From DATDAH01 sp963725155 (GTDB taxonomy: Bacteria; Actinomycetota; Acidimicrobiia; Acidimicrobiales; DATDAH01), in assembly GCA_963725155.1 (NCBI GenBank), contig CAVRXU010000008.1:248001-312000 (forward strand): 64,000 nucleotides of DNA, given 5' to 3'. Both the position numbers and the translations under genes were made by a program. Positions within the stretch are counted from its first letter, which is position 1, and every line of letters starts with the position of its first letter. Positions 24,213 through 32,715 of the stretch are shown here, piece by piece. Under the pieces are notes generated by a model. The model saw only the letters and a list, made by a program, of their open reading frames with translations. It was not told where the DNA came from and did no database searches.

Positions 24213-24218
24213 AACCTA
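24213..24218 (-). promoter_or_regulatory. -10-like element of the frameshifted LLM gene
   Basis: TAGGTT eight bases before the ATG at 24204; it overlaps the stop codon of the upstream reductase gene. Confidence 0.45.
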
Positions 24219-25037
24219 GCGCCAGAGGGTCAGCACCGACCTCGGCCGGGTGGGCAGGCTCGCGGCCCGCCCCGCGGTGAGCCTGAGGTCCCGGGGCCGA
24301 GGCTCGGGGAGGTCCCGGCTGTGGGCCGCGGTGATGCCCGCAGGGTCCAGGCCATGGGCCTCGGCCAGGACGAGTCCGAGGTCGTAGCGGCTGACGGCGT
24401 CGGGCCCGACGAGGTGCCACGGACCGCGGCGGTCGGCCCGGGGCCGGGCGGCGAGGTCCCACAGCAGCCCGGCCAGGTCGTCGGCCCGGATCGGGCAACG
24501 GATCTCGTCGGTGAAGAGCGTGATCGACTCGCCCGCCCGGAGGGTGTCCACGACCCACGCCGAGCGGGGGTCCAGCGGATCGGCGGTGCACACCAGCGAC
24601 GTACGGCAGACTGCGGCGTCGGGCACCGCCGTCACCACATCGGCCTCCGCCTGCGCCTTGGCCCGGCCGTAGGCGTGGACGGGCACCGGGGGTGCGCCTT
24701 CGGCGTACGGCGCGTGCTCGCCGTCGAAGACCACGTCACTGCTGAGGTGGACCAGCGCCACGTCGTGGATGGCGCAGGCCGCGGCCACCGACCGGGTTGC
24801 GGCGACCACATCCCGTTCGAGGTCGTCAGTCCCGTACGCCGCGTGGACGACCACGTCGGGCCGCACCGCCGCCAGCAGCCCGACCGGCTCGTCCGGGTCA
24901 GCCAGGTCGACCGTGTGGGCCTCGGTCCCCACGACCGGCGTGTTCCGCTGGGTGGCGTGGACCTCGACGCCGTCAGGCGCCGTGGCGATCAGGGTCGAGC
25001 CGACCAGCCCCGCTCCACCCGTGACCAGGACCCGCAT
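24216..25037 (-). CDS. RmlD-like NAD(P)-dependent sugar-nucleotide reductase/epimerase
   Basis: 273 residues, extended SDR fold. RVLVTGGAGLVGS at the start binds NAD(P); LVHLSSDVVFDGEHAPYAEG and VHAYGRAKAQAE contain the Ser and YxxxK of the active site. It most resembles dTDP-4-dehydrorhamnose reductase (RmlD), but no rhamnose genes are nearby, so the substrate is open. ATG 25037 comes one base after the acyl-CoA dehydrogenase stop, so the genes are coupled; the long upstream extension is in the dehydrogenase gene and is rejected. Confidence 0.82.
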   Translation of the reverse strand: MRVLVTGGAGLVGSTLIATAPDGVEVHATQRNTPVVGTEAHTVDLADPDEPVGLLAAVRPDVVVHAAYGTDDLERDVVAATRSVAAACAIHDVALVHLSSDVVFDGEHAPYAEGAPPVPVHAYGRAKAQAEADVVTAVPDAAVCRTSLVCTADPLDPRSAWVVDTLRAGESITLFTDEIRCPIRADDLAGLLWDLAARPRADRRGPWHLVGPDAVSRYDLGLVLAEAHGLDPAGITAAHSRDLPEPRPRDLRLTAGRAASLPTRPRSVLTLWR

Positions 25038-25038
25038 G

Positions 25039-26163
25039 TCAGGGGTCGAGAGCTGGTTCAGCGGGGAGACCGAGGACGCGCTCGCCGATGATGTTGCGCT
25101 GGACCTCGGCCGTGCCGCCGCCGATGGTGAGCGCCGGACCGAAGAGGAAGCCGTAGCGCCACATGTCGGGCGGGCCGTCGAAGGGCCCGGTCTCGGCCAG
25201 CATCCCGCCGGCGCCGGCCAGGTCGAGGGCAAGGCCCATGAGGCGCTGGCCGTGTTCGTCGGCGAAGACCTTGCGGATCGACGCCTCCGGGCCCGGCTGG
25301 GCCCCCTGGATGGCCGCGGTCACCGTGCGCAGGCGCAGAAGCCGGAGCAGCTCGCCCTCGATGTGGACCTTGACCAGGCGCTGCCGCAGGGCGGGGTCGG
25401 TGATGCCGTTGGCCTGGGCCAGGGCCACCAGGTCCGACGCCGACGGACCCCGTCCCCACAGGGCGCCGCCACTGGAGAGCGAGACCCGTTCGTTGGCCAG
25501 GGTGACCTTGGCCAGGTCCCACCCCCGGTTCTCCTCCCCGACCAGGTTCTCGGCGGGGATGCGGACTTCGTCCAGGAACACCTCGTTGAAGAGGTGGACA
25601 CCGGTCATCTCGACGATGGGCCGGACCTCGACACCGGGGGCGTCCATCGGGCAGATGAAGTACGAGATCCCCCGCTGCTTGGGGGCGTCGGGATCGGTGC
25701 GGGCGATCAGGATCCCGAACTTCGACACGTGGGCGATCGATGTCCAGACCTTCTGCCCGTTGACCACATAGGAGTCACCGTCCTTCACGGCCGTCGTCCG
25801 CAGCGACGCCAGGTCGGATCCGGCACCGGGCTCACTGAACAGCTGGCACCAGAACTCTTCCCCCGAGAGGATCGGTGACAGGTACCGGTCTTTCTGCGCC
25901 TGGGTCCCGGCCGCCAGCAGGGTCGGCCCCGCCCAACCGATGCCGATCTGGTTCGGCGGTCGGTGCACGCCCGCCGCCGCCAGCTCCTCGTCGATCAGGA
26001 TCTGCTCGATGGGATCGGCGTCGAGGCCCCACGGCCGCGGCCAGTGCGGCGCCACATAGCCGGCTTCGGCCAGGTCCTGGCCCGACGGCGAGGGATGGGC
26101 GACGAGCCAGTCCCGGACGGCCATCCGGCGAGGGTCGTCGTCGCCCGGCAGGTCGAAGTCCAC
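25039..26163 (-). CDS. Acyl-CoA dehydrogenase
   Basis: 374 residues, FAD-dependent fold. WCQLFSEPGAGSDLASL (about 105-121) and VNGQKVWTSIAHVSKFG are the flavin- and substrate-binding segments; GGGTAEVQRNIIGERVLGLP closes the C-terminus. It introduces the alpha-beta double bond in acyl-CoA. The sequence resembles FadE proteins that act on branched or ring-containing CoA esters more than on simple fatty acids, an impression only. GTG start with TAGGTT six bases upstream. Confidence 0.9.
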   Translation of the reverse strand: MDFDLPGDDDPRRMAVRDWLVAHPSPSGQDLAEAGYVAPHWPRPWGLDADPIEQILIDEELAAAGVHRPPNQIGIGWAGPTLLAAGTQAQKDRYLSPILSGEEFWCQLFSEPGAGSDLASLRTTAVKDGDSYVVNGQKVWTSIAHVSKFGILIARTDPDAPKQRGISYFICPMDAPGVEVRPIVEMTGVHLFNEVFLDEVRIPAENLVGEENRGWDLAKVTLANERVSLSSGGALWGRGPSASDLVALAQANGITDPALRQRLVKVHIEGELLRLLRLRTVTAAIQGAQPGPEASIRKVFADEHGQRLMGLALDLAGAGGMLAETGPFDGPPDMWRYGFLFGPALTIGGGTAEVQRNIIGERVLGLPAEPALDP

Positions 26164-26169
26164 GGGCCG

Positions 26170-26175
26170 AACCTA
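26170..26175 (-). promoter_or_regulatory. -10-like element of the acyl-CoA dehydrogenase
   Basis: TAGGTT six bases before GTG 26163, without a Shine-Dalgarno sequence. Confidence 0.5.
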
Positions 26176-26229
26176 ATTCCCGGCTCAGTAGGGTAGGAGC
26201 GGCGGGCGAGCGCAGAGAAGGGAAGCATC

Positions 26230-26865
26230 ATGGAACCCACCACCTGGGGCCTCATCGCCGCCGGCGCCTTCGTCGTCCTCGTCCTGCTCCTCGTGGTCGT
26301 CGTGCGAGCCCGCGGCCGGCGCCGTGCTGCCGGCCGCTCTGCTCAACTGAAGGACCGCTTCGGCCCCGAGTACGATCGGGCGGTGGCCGACCAGGGCCGC
26401 GACGAGGCCGAAGCCGAGTTGGAGGGCCGCGTCGACCGCTACCAGCGGTCCACCACCCGGCCCCTGCCCCGCGAGGAACGCCGGCGGGCGCTCCAGCGCT
26501 GGAGCGAGTTGCAGGCGGCCTACGTCGACGACCCCCGTGTCGCCATCCAGCGGGCCGAGGCGCTGCTCCGCCGCATCCTCGACGAGCGGAAGATGCCGGC
26601 GGACCGCCTCGACGACCGGGTGACCGCAGCCGCCTTCATCCGTCCCGGTCTGGCCGACCAGTACCGCCGGGCCCACCAGGTCTTCATCGACGTCGAGTCC
26701 GAGCGCACCGGCCCCGGCGACGAGCACGATCAGCGCATGGCCTTCCTCGTCTACCGGGAGCTCGTGGTCGAGCACACCCGGGAGCCCTCCGGTGACCACG
26801 TCGAGATCATCGACGAGGTCCGGGTCGTCGACCTGCCTGCCGCCACGGGGCAACCGACCGGCTGA
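26230..26865 (+). CDS. Membrane-anchored protein of a conserved uncharacterised family
   Basis: 211 residues. An N-terminal transmembrane helix (about 7-28) and a basic stop-transfer segment precede a helical domain beginning LKDRFGPEYDRAVADQGR. That phrase and RYQRSTTRPL...ERRRALQRW recur in many bacterial 'secreted/membrane' hypothetical proteins. No catalytic motif is evident. The gene has a leader with GAGAAGGGAAG before the ATG. Confidence 0.75.
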   Translation: MEPTTWGLIAAGAFVVLVLLLVVVVRARGRRRAAGRSAQLKDRFGPEYDRAVADQGRDEAEAELEGRVDRYQRSTTRPLPREERRRALQRWSELQAAYVDDPRVAIQRAEALLRRILDERKMPADRLDDRVTAAAFIRPGLADQYRRAHQVFIDVESERTGPGDEHDQRMAFLVYRELVVEHTREPSGDHVEIIDEVRVVDLPAATGQPTG

Positions 26866-26918
26866 GCCCGTCGGGGACGCCCTCGTATGCTGCGCGGGCT
26901 GTCGACCCAGGGGGACCG

Positions 26919-28523
26919 ATGTCGGGCTGGAACTTCGCCGATTCGTTCGAGGTGGTCGCCGAGGCCTTGCCCGACGCCACCGCGCAGGTCCACGGCGACC
27001 GTCGCTACTCGTGGCGGGAGTTCGACCGGCGATCGGACGGCATCGCCCTCGCCCTGCTCGACGCCGGGGCGAAGCAGCAGGACAAGGTCGCCCTGTACGT
27101 CCACAACGGCCCGGAGTACATGGAGGCCTGCACAGGGGCGTGGAAGGCGGGCCTGGTCCCGGTCAACACCAACTACCGGTACACGGCGGACGAGCTGGCG
27201 TACCTCTGGGACAACGCCGACGCCGTCGCGGTTGTCTTCCACGGCACCTTCGCCGAGACGGCCGACGCCGTGCGCGACCGGGTGCCGGTCCGCACCTGGC
27301 TCTGGGTGGACGACGGCAGCGGCCCCTGCCCGGCGTGGGCCACGCCGTACGAAGGGGCCGCCACCCTGGCCTCGACCCGCACGGTGGCCCCGTGGGGGCG
27401 CAACGGCGACGACCTCCTCATGCTCTACACCGGCGGCACCACCGGCATGCCGAAGGGCGTCATGTGGCGCCAGCACGACCTCTTCCTCGCCTACGCCCAC
27501 GCCGTCGCACCGCAGTACGGCGACGACCAGGACCTGGACCTCATGCGGCAGTCGCTCACGAAGCCGGGGCCCGTGCACGTCCCCGCCTGCCCGCTCATGC
27601 ACGGCACCGGCTGGTTCACCGCGCTCATGGCGATGATGACGGGGGGCAGCGTCGTCACGCTCACCGGCTCGTCGTTCGACGCCGTGGAGCTCTTCGACAC
27701 CGTCGAGCGTGAGGGCGTGAACATGATGGCGATCGTCGGCGACGCCTTCGCCAAGCCGATGGTCCGAGCGCTCGATGCCACTCCCGGCCGCTGGGACCTG
27801 TCGAGCCTCGTGGCGGTCATCTCGTCCGGGGTCATGTGGAGCGAGGCCAGCAAGGAGGCCCTGCTCGCCCACCACCCGAACATGCTCCTTCAGGACGCCT
27901 TCTCCTCGTCGGAGGCCCTCAACATGGGTGGCTCGATCTCCAGCGGGGGCTCGGCGGCGGCGACAGCCAGGTTCACGCTCGGGCCCGACGCCATCGTGGT
28001 CGGCGACGACGGCACGCCGATAGCGCCCGGCTCGGGCGAGATCGGACGGGTGGCGGTCGGTGGGTTCGTCCCGGTCGGGTACTACAAGGACCCCGAGAAG
28101 TCGGCGGCCACGTTCCTCGAGATCGACGGCAAGCGCTATTCGATGCCCGGCGACTACGCGATGGTCGAGGCCGACGGCTCGCTCAGCCTTCTGGGGCGCG
28201 GATCGGTGTGCATCAACACCGGAGGCGAGAAGGTCTTCCCCGAGGAGGTCGAGGAGGTGCTGAAGGCGCACCCGGCCATCGTCGACGCCGTCGCCGTGGG
28301 CGTGCCCGACGAGAGGTTCGGTGAGGCGGTGACGGCCGTGGTCGAGCCCGACGGGGACGCCCTGATCGACGAGGCCGACGTGATCGCTCACGTGCGCCAG
28401 ACCCTGGCCGCCTACAAGTCACCCAAGCGGGTCCTCACCATCGACACGATCGGCCGAGGGCCCAACGGCAAGGTCGACTACAAGCGCCTTCGGGCCTACG
28501 CCGAGGCGCGCGTGAACGGCTGA
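26919..28523 (+). CDS. Acyl-CoA synthetase (FadD, AMP-binding family)
   Basis: 534 residues. Activates a carboxylic acid to acyl-AMP and then acyl-CoA. The P-loop LLMLYTGGTTGMPKGVMW lies near 165-182; GYYKDPEKSAATF, MPGDYAMVEADGSLSLLGR and the catalytic-Lys tail GPNGKVDYKRL are intact. TGGTTGMPKGVMWR, the VCINTGGEKVFPEEVEE hinge and overall layout resemble mycobacterial FadD19/FadD17, the former a sterol side-chain CoA ligase; substrate remains inferred. TATGCT lies about 27 bases upstream and AGGGGGACC serves as ribosome-binding site. Confidence 0.92.
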   Translation: MSGWNFADSFEVVAEALPDATAQVHGDRRYSWREFDRRSDGIALALLDAGAKQQDKVALYVHNGPEYMEACTGAWKAGLVPVNTNYRYTADELAYLWDNADAVAVVFHGTFAETADAVRDRVPVRTWLWVDDGSGPCPAWATPYEGAATLASTRTVAPWGRNGDDLLMLYTGGTTGMPKGVMWRQHDLFLAYAHAVAPQYGDDQDLDLMRQSLTKPGPVHVPACPLMHGTGWFTALMAMMTGGSVVTLTGSSFDAVELFDTVEREGVNMMAIVGDAFAKPMVRALDATPGRWDLSSLVAVISSGVMWSEASKEALLAHHPNMLLQDAFSSSEALNMGGSISSGGSAAATARFTLGPDAIVVGDDGTPIAPGSGEIGRVAVGGFVPVGYYKDPEKSAATFLEIDGKRYSMPGDYAMVEADGSLSLLGRGSVCINTGGEKVFPEEVEEVLKAHPAIVDAVAVGVPDERFGEAVTAVVEPDGDALIDEADVIAHVRQTLAAYKSPKRVLTIDTIGRGPNGKVDYKRLRAYAEARVNG

Positions 28524-28533
28524 CCCCGCTCGT

Positions 28534-28539
28534 TACCGT
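28534..28539 (+). promoter_or_regulatory. -10-like element of the LCP gene
   Basis: TACCGT six bases before GTG 28546. Confidence 0.5.
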
Positions 28540-28545
28540 CTTCGG

Positions 28546-29970
28546 GTGCCCAGGACCCGGAGACGTCGTCGTTCCCGCGGCGCCCGCCTGGCCGTCACCC
28601 TCAACGTGGCCCTCGTCTTCGGCCTGCTCACCGCCGTCGGGGGCACCGGGTTCCTCTACCTGAAGCTCGACAAGATCCCCCGGCTCGAGCTCAGCGACAC
28701 CCTGGACGAGGCTCCTGGCGGCAACTCGGCCCAGAACTACCTGCTCGTCGGCACCGACAGCGCCGACCGCCTCGACCCCAACGACCCCGTCACCAACGGG
28801 CGCGAGGACCTCGGCGTCCTCTCGGACACGATCATGCTCCTCCGGGTCGACCCCGACTCATCCCAGGCCCAGCTCCTGAGCTTCCCCCGCGACCTCTTCG
28901 TGTCCATCCCCGGAGGCGGCGAGGGGAAGATCAACTCGGCCCTGGCCGTTGGGGGCCAGGACGCGCTGATCGGCACGATCCAGCAGACCTTCGACGTGCC
29001 CGTCCACCATTACATCCAGGTCGACTTCCTCGGCTTCAAGGAGCTGGTGCGGGCCATCGACGGCGTCCCCTTCTTCTTCAGCACCCCCGTACGGGACAGG
29101 TCCACGGGCCTCTTCGTCGGCCATCGCGGCTGCAACACGCTCGGCCCCGACCAGGCCCTGGCCTACGCCCGGTCCCGCCACCTCGAGACGCTCGAGGACG
29201 GCGTGTGGGTCACCGACGGTACGGCCGACCTGGGCCGCATCTCTCGCCAGCAGGACTTCATCCGCCGGGCGATCGCCCGCACGGTGACCGAGGGGGTGGC
29301 CAACCCACTCCTGCTCGGCGACGTGTTCGACGTCGCCACCGACGCCGTGCAGATCGACAGCGACCTGGCCGTCGGCGACTTCGTGCAGCTCGGGCGCAAG
29401 TTCCGCTCGTTCAACGACGACACCCTGCAGACCCTGACCTTGGACGTCAGCGACGACAACGTGAACGGCTCGTCCATCCTGCGCCTGCAGGACACGGCGG
29501 CCAACGACCGCCGCATCGGCATCTTCCGGGGCCAGGGGGGCGCCGGGGCCGACCAGGCGCCGACCATCAGCGTGGTCGTTCACAACGGCACCGGGACCGA
29601 CGGCCAGGCCGGCGAGGCGGCCGACGGCCTCGACCGCCTCGGGTTCGACACCTCGCCGGGCACCGGCGACGCCGAGAACAGCGATTTCGGGCACAGCGTG
29701 GTCCGCTACAGCAGCGCCGACAACGAGGCCGAAGCCCGTTTCGTCGCCGCCCAGATCGATGGGGGCGCCGACGTCGAGCAGGTCGACAGCATCGCCGGCG
29801 GAGCCGACGTCGAAGTCGTCACCGGCGCCGACTTCGAGGGCATCAGCAGTGACCTGCAGCCCCCGCCCCAGCCCCTGGGTGGCGGCGGTGGCGGCGGGGC
29901 CGGTGGCGGCACGACCCCCGTCGGCCAGGTCCCCAGCGTCGACCCCCCCGAGCGCGCCGACTGCTCGTGA
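28546..29970 (+). CDS. LytR-CpsA-Psr (LCP) family ligase with LytR_C domain
   Basis: 474 residues. LCP enzymes transfer lipid-linked glycopolymers, such as arabinogalactan-type chains, onto peptidoglycan. A basic start and transmembrane helix (about 13-35) anchor the LCP domain (about 60-250), with LLSFPRDLFV, FLGFKELVRAIDGV, CNTLGPDQALAYARSRH and ISRQQDFIRR. A LytR_C-like domain (about 345-425, SVVVHNGTGTDGQAGEAADG) and a Gly-rich tail ending ERADCS follow. GTG start, probably leaderless. Confidence 0.9.
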   Translation: MPRTRRRRRSRGARLAVTLNVALVFGLLTAVGGTGFLYLKLDKIPRLELSDTLDEAPGGNSAQNYLLVGTDSADRLDPNDPVTNGREDLGVLSDTIMLLRVDPDSSQAQLLSFPRDLFVSIPGGGEGKINSALAVGGQDALIGTIQQTFDVPVHHYIQVDFLGFKELVRAIDGVPFFFSTPVRDRSTGLFVGHRGCNTLGPDQALAYARSRHLETLEDGVWVTDGTADLGRISRQQDFIRRAIARTVTEGVANPLLLGDVFDVATDAVQIDSDLAVGDFVQLGRKFRSFNDDTLQTLTLDVSDDNVNGSSILRLQDTAANDRRIGIFRGQGGAGADQAPTISVVVHNGTGTDGQAGEAADGLDRLGFDTSPGTGDAENSDFGHSVVRYSSADNEAEARFVAAQIDGGADVEQVDSIAGGADVEVVTGADFEGISSDLQPPPQPLGGGGGGGAGGGTTPVGQVPSVDPPERADCS

Positions 29971-30000
29971 GGCCATGCCTCCCGTCGCCGCCCGCGCGGC

Positions 30001-30080
30001 TCCTGCCGCCTACGGCAGCTTCCGACGACCTTCAGCGGAGCTGCTTCGCTTCGACTCCGCAGCGTCGCTCCGGGCTGAGG
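30001..30080. terminator. Hairpin-rich gap between convergent genes
   Basis: Contains TGCCG/CGGCA and GCGGAG/CTCCGC inverted pairs between the ends of the LCP and APH-like genes. GCTTCGCTTCG and GCTGAGGG also occur in the 63-bp repeat, so it may be a diverged relative. Confidence 0.35.
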
Positions 30081-30084
30081 GACG

Positions 30085-31188
30085 TCAGTCCGGCATCAGG
30101 TCCAGCGCGTCGAGATCGAGGATGGCGCTGGCGGAGCGGGTGAGCATCGCCTCGAAGAGCGCCCGGGCCCGGTCGTTGACCAGGTCGAGGGCACCCGCGT
30201 TGAGCGGGTAGCAGGCGCAGAAGAGGATGCCGAGGCGGTAGTCCTCCCAGCACTGCTCGTAGCTGTAGTCGTCGACCCCGCCGGCCTTGAGGGCCTGGTG
30301 ATAGGCCCGGAGCACCTGCTCGTCGGCCCCTTTGCGGTCCTCGGGGGTGAGGCTCTGGCTCATGAAGTAGGCGATGTCGTAGGGAGCGCGACCCAAGCCG
30401 CAGATCTGCCAGTCGATGGCGACGACCGGGTCCTCGGCACCCGGGTCGAAGAAGAGGTTGTCCAGCCGGTAGTCCCCGTGCAGCAGGGTCATGGGGGCCT
30501 CCGAGAGCCGCTCCAGGAGCTCCACACAGGCGTCCGGCATGCGCCGGGCGGCCTCGAGCATCGGCCCGGGCAGGAGATGGGCGAACTCGGACTCGATCAG
30601 GGGCCAGGACTGGCGGAGGGTGGGCGGCAGGGCCTGGGGGTTGGGTGGGTCGCACGTCCGCACGGTCCAGTCGGCGTCGATGATCTCGATGTCGTTCCAG
30701 TACCAGGCGTGGTGGGCGGCCACCTCTCTGGCCGCGATCAGGGCGTGGTCGACCGAACAGCCGTCGAGCTGGTCGTACTGGGTCCGGTCCGCGAGGTCCT
30801 CCAGGAGGAGCACGAAGTCCTTCGTCGATGCGTCGTAGCCGGACGCATAGAGCTCCGGGGTGCCCAGCGGGGTCCGCGGCCCGGCGTCGCGGTAGAAGTT
30901 CACCTCGCGGCCGTAGAAGTTGAAGGCGTCAGCGGTCTGGCGGGCACCAGCGACGGTGTGCGGCAGCTTGAGGACCGCCGTGGCCGGTCCGTCACCACCG
31001 CCGTAGGTCAGCTCGACCCGCCACAGCAGCGAAAGGATCCCGACCCCGACGCCGATCGCCTCGGCCGAGGCCGCGGTGACGGTCGTGTCCTCGTCGATGG
31101 TGCCCGTCGAGCGCAGCGCGGCCGTGTACCAATCGGGCGTCAACCCGTCCGGCGACACCGGATACCCCAGATCCGCGGAACCCCCCAT
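30085..31188 (-). CDS. Aminoglycoside-phosphotransferase-fold kinase (EcKinase/APH-like)
   Basis: 367 residues. The catalytic loop LLHGDYRLDNLFF (near 235-247) and metal-binding VVAIDWQICGLG are intact, and FVLLLEDLADRTQ and VLKLPH belong to the N-lobe. Members phosphorylate hydroxyls on antibiotics, steroids or small metabolites; in actinobacteria this subgroup often sits among acyl-CoA and steroid genes, as here. The substrate is unknown. The leader holds TACGCT and a GGGGGAGAGGG ribosome-binding region before the ATG. Confidence 0.85.
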   Translation of the reverse strand: MGGSADLGYPVSPDGLTPDWYTAALRSTGTIDEDTTVTAASAEAIGVGVGILSLLWRVELTYGGGDGPATAVLKLPHTVAGARQTADAFNFYGREVNFYRDAGPRTPLGTPELYASGYDASTKDFVLLLEDLADRTQYDQLDGCSVDHALIAAREVAAHHAWYWNDIEIIDADWTVRTCDPPNPQALPPTLRQSWPLIESEFAHLLPGPMLEAARRMPDACVELLERLSEAPMTLLHGDYRLDNLFFDPGAEDPVVAIDWQICGLGRAPYDIAYFMSQSLTPEDRKGADEQVLRAYHQALKAGGVDDYSYEQCWEDYRLGILFCACYPLNAGALDLVNDRARALFEAMLTRSASAILDLDALDLMPD

Positions 31189-31260
31189 GGCCCTCTCCCC
31201 CCCGGTCGAACCGTCGCCGCAGCGTAGTGGGGGGATTTCTAGCGGCCGGGTGCACGTCAG

Positions 31261-31266
31261 TACCGT
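31261..31266 (+). promoter_or_regulatory. -10-like element of the 31275 dehydrogenase
   Basis: TACCGT eight bases before the ATG; no Shine-Dalgarno sequence. Confidence 0.5.
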
Positions 31267-31274
31267 TCGACGCC

Positions 31275-32174
31275 ATGGCTGACATCGGGTTCGACGGGAA
31301 GGTCGCGATCATCACCGGGGCGGGCGGGGGGCTCGGCTTCGAGCACGCCAAGCTGCTTGCCTCTCGAGGCGCCCAGATCGTGATCAACGACCTCGGCGGC
31401 TCGGTCTCGGGCGAGGGCGGCGACGAGAGCGCGGCGGAGTCGGCGGCCCGTCAGATCGAGGAGCTGGGCGGCGTGGCCGTGGCCAACCACGACAGCGTGG
31501 CCACCCCCGAGGGCGGCGAGTCCATCGTCTACACCGCCATCGAGGCCTTCGGCCGGGTCGACATCGTGATCAACAACGCCGGCATCCTGCGGGACAAGGC
31601 GTTCCACAACATGACCCCCGACCTGGTCGACCCCGTCATCGACGTCCACCTGCGGGGGGCGTTCAACGTGACCCGCCCGGCCTGGATCAAGATGCGTGAG
31701 CAGGGCTACGGCCGGGTGGTGAACACGGCGTCGACGGCCGGGATCATCGGCAACTTCGGCCAGGCCAACTACGGCGCGGCGAAGATGGGCCTGGTCGGCT
31801 TCACCCGGGTCCTGGCCGCGGAGGGCGCCCGCAGCAACATCAAGGCCAACGCCATCGCCCCCATCGCCAAGACCCGGATGACCGAGGACCTGCTCGGCCC
31901 CATGGGCGAGAACCTGGCCCCTGAGCTCATCTCCCCCGTCGTGGCCTGGCTGGCCCACGAGGACTGTCCCGTCACCGGCGAGATCTACTCGTGCGGCGGC
32001 GGCATGGTGGCCCGCTTCTTCATCGGCCTGACCACCGGCATCTACGACCCCGAGCTGACCCTCGAGGGCATGCGGGACCAGTTCGACACGATCCGGGACG
32101 AGGACGGCTACATGGTCCCCACCGAGACCGGTGACGAGCTGCGCAAGCTGCTGGCCTACTTCAAGGGCGACTGA
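31275..32174 (+). CDS. Short-chain dehydrogenase, MFE-2 (HSD17B4-like) type, second copy
   Basis: 299 residues. TGAGGGLG near 14-21, INDLGGSVSGEGGDES, VINNAGILRDKAF, Ser in NTASTAG and YGAAK. NDLGG with an acidic loop places it beside the dehydrogenase at 18944, so it is a probable (R)-3-hydroxyacyl-CoA dehydrogenase. Unlike that gene it has no adjacent hydratase. The C-terminal 50 residues (RFFIGLTTGIYDPELTLEG) extend past the core fold. It is a single-gene unit starting at ATG 31275. Confidence 0.88.
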   Translation: MADIGFDGKVAIITGAGGGLGFEHAKLLASRGAQIVINDLGGSVSGEGGDESAAESAARQIEELGGVAVANHDSVATPEGGESIVYTAIEAFGRVDIVINNAGILRDKAFHNMTPDLVDPVIDVHLRGAFNVTRPAWIKMREQGYGRVVNTASTAGIIGNFGQANYGAAKMGLVGFTRVLAAEGARSNIKANAIAPIAKTRMTEDLLGPMGENLAPELISPVVAWLAHEDCPVTGEIYSCGGGMVARFFIGLTTGIYDPELTLEGMRDQFDTIRDEDGYMVPTETGDELRKLLAYFKGD

Positions 32175-32220
32175 AAGGCAATAGGCCTAATGGCCCACTC
32201 GGCGGGGCCGATGGAGGGGC

Positions 32221-32664
32221 GTGGAAGCCCCCCCGCTAGCGCCCGACCGCTTGGACGCGGTCCTGGCCACCCTCCCCCCCGACTGGGCGGTGGCCCGACT
32301 GGGTCGCGACCGCTTCGTGGCGGGCCCGGCCGGGGCGTTCGTGCTGCGGCCGTCCACCGGTGAGCACCACCGCGACGCCCGGCGAGTCACCCAGATCGCC
32401 CGGGCCACGCGCACCGGTCTCGGCGACCACCTGGCCTGGATCCCGGTGATCGACGCCCTCGTGGTCACCCCCGAGCGCATCCGTGAGCCCGTGGGCGCCA
32501 CCGTCATCCCGGTCGGCATGGTCACCTCACTGCTCCTGGAAGGCATGCAGCCCCTCGACCAGGAGACGCTGCGCCGCATCACCGGCCTCATGGTCGAGCG
32601 CCGCCTCACCCCCGAGTGGGTCCCCTCCGCCCCCCAGCCGAGCACGGTCCTGGCCCCTGACTGA
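32221..32664 (+). CDS. Uncharacterised protein with NERD-like segment
   Basis: 147 residues from GTG 32221, preceded by GGAGGGG. WAVARLGRDRFVAGPAGAFVLRP resembles the central strand pair of nuclease-related (NERD) domains, which read roughly DHVVVGPxGVFVIDxK; ATRTGLGDHLAWIPVIDALVV resembles the following helix and strand. The Asp and Lys of a NERD active site are not visible, so any nuclease activity is doubtful. A RecB-family nuclease starts 51 bp downstream. Confidence 0.65.
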   Translation: MEAPPLAPDRLDAVLATLPPDWAVARLGRDRFVAGPAGAFVLRPSTGEHHRDARRVTQIARATRTGLGDHLAWIPVIDALVVTPERIREPVGATVIPVGMVTSLLLEGMQPLDQETLRRITGLMVERRLTPEWVPSAPQPSTVLAPD

Positions 32665-32703
32665 GGGCGCCCGGGGGTCACTGAGGCTGTCACTGGGGGT
32701 GCG

Positions 32704-32709
32704 TAGGCT
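32704..32709 (+). promoter_or_regulatory. -10-like element of the RecB-family nuclease
   Basis: TAGGCT six bases before ATG 32716. Confidence 0.5.
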
Positions 32710-32715
32710 TCGGTC

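Noticed and set aside
21604..24591. 995-codon reverse open frame across WS/DGAT and the LLM gene
   Set aside because: Only the piece from 24204 to about 23440 is real LLM coding sequence; the rest is antisense to WS/DGAT or out of frame.
32175..32220. TAGGCCTA palindrome as an operator
   Set aside because: Eight bases only, close to chance expectation, with no conserved spacing to the next start.
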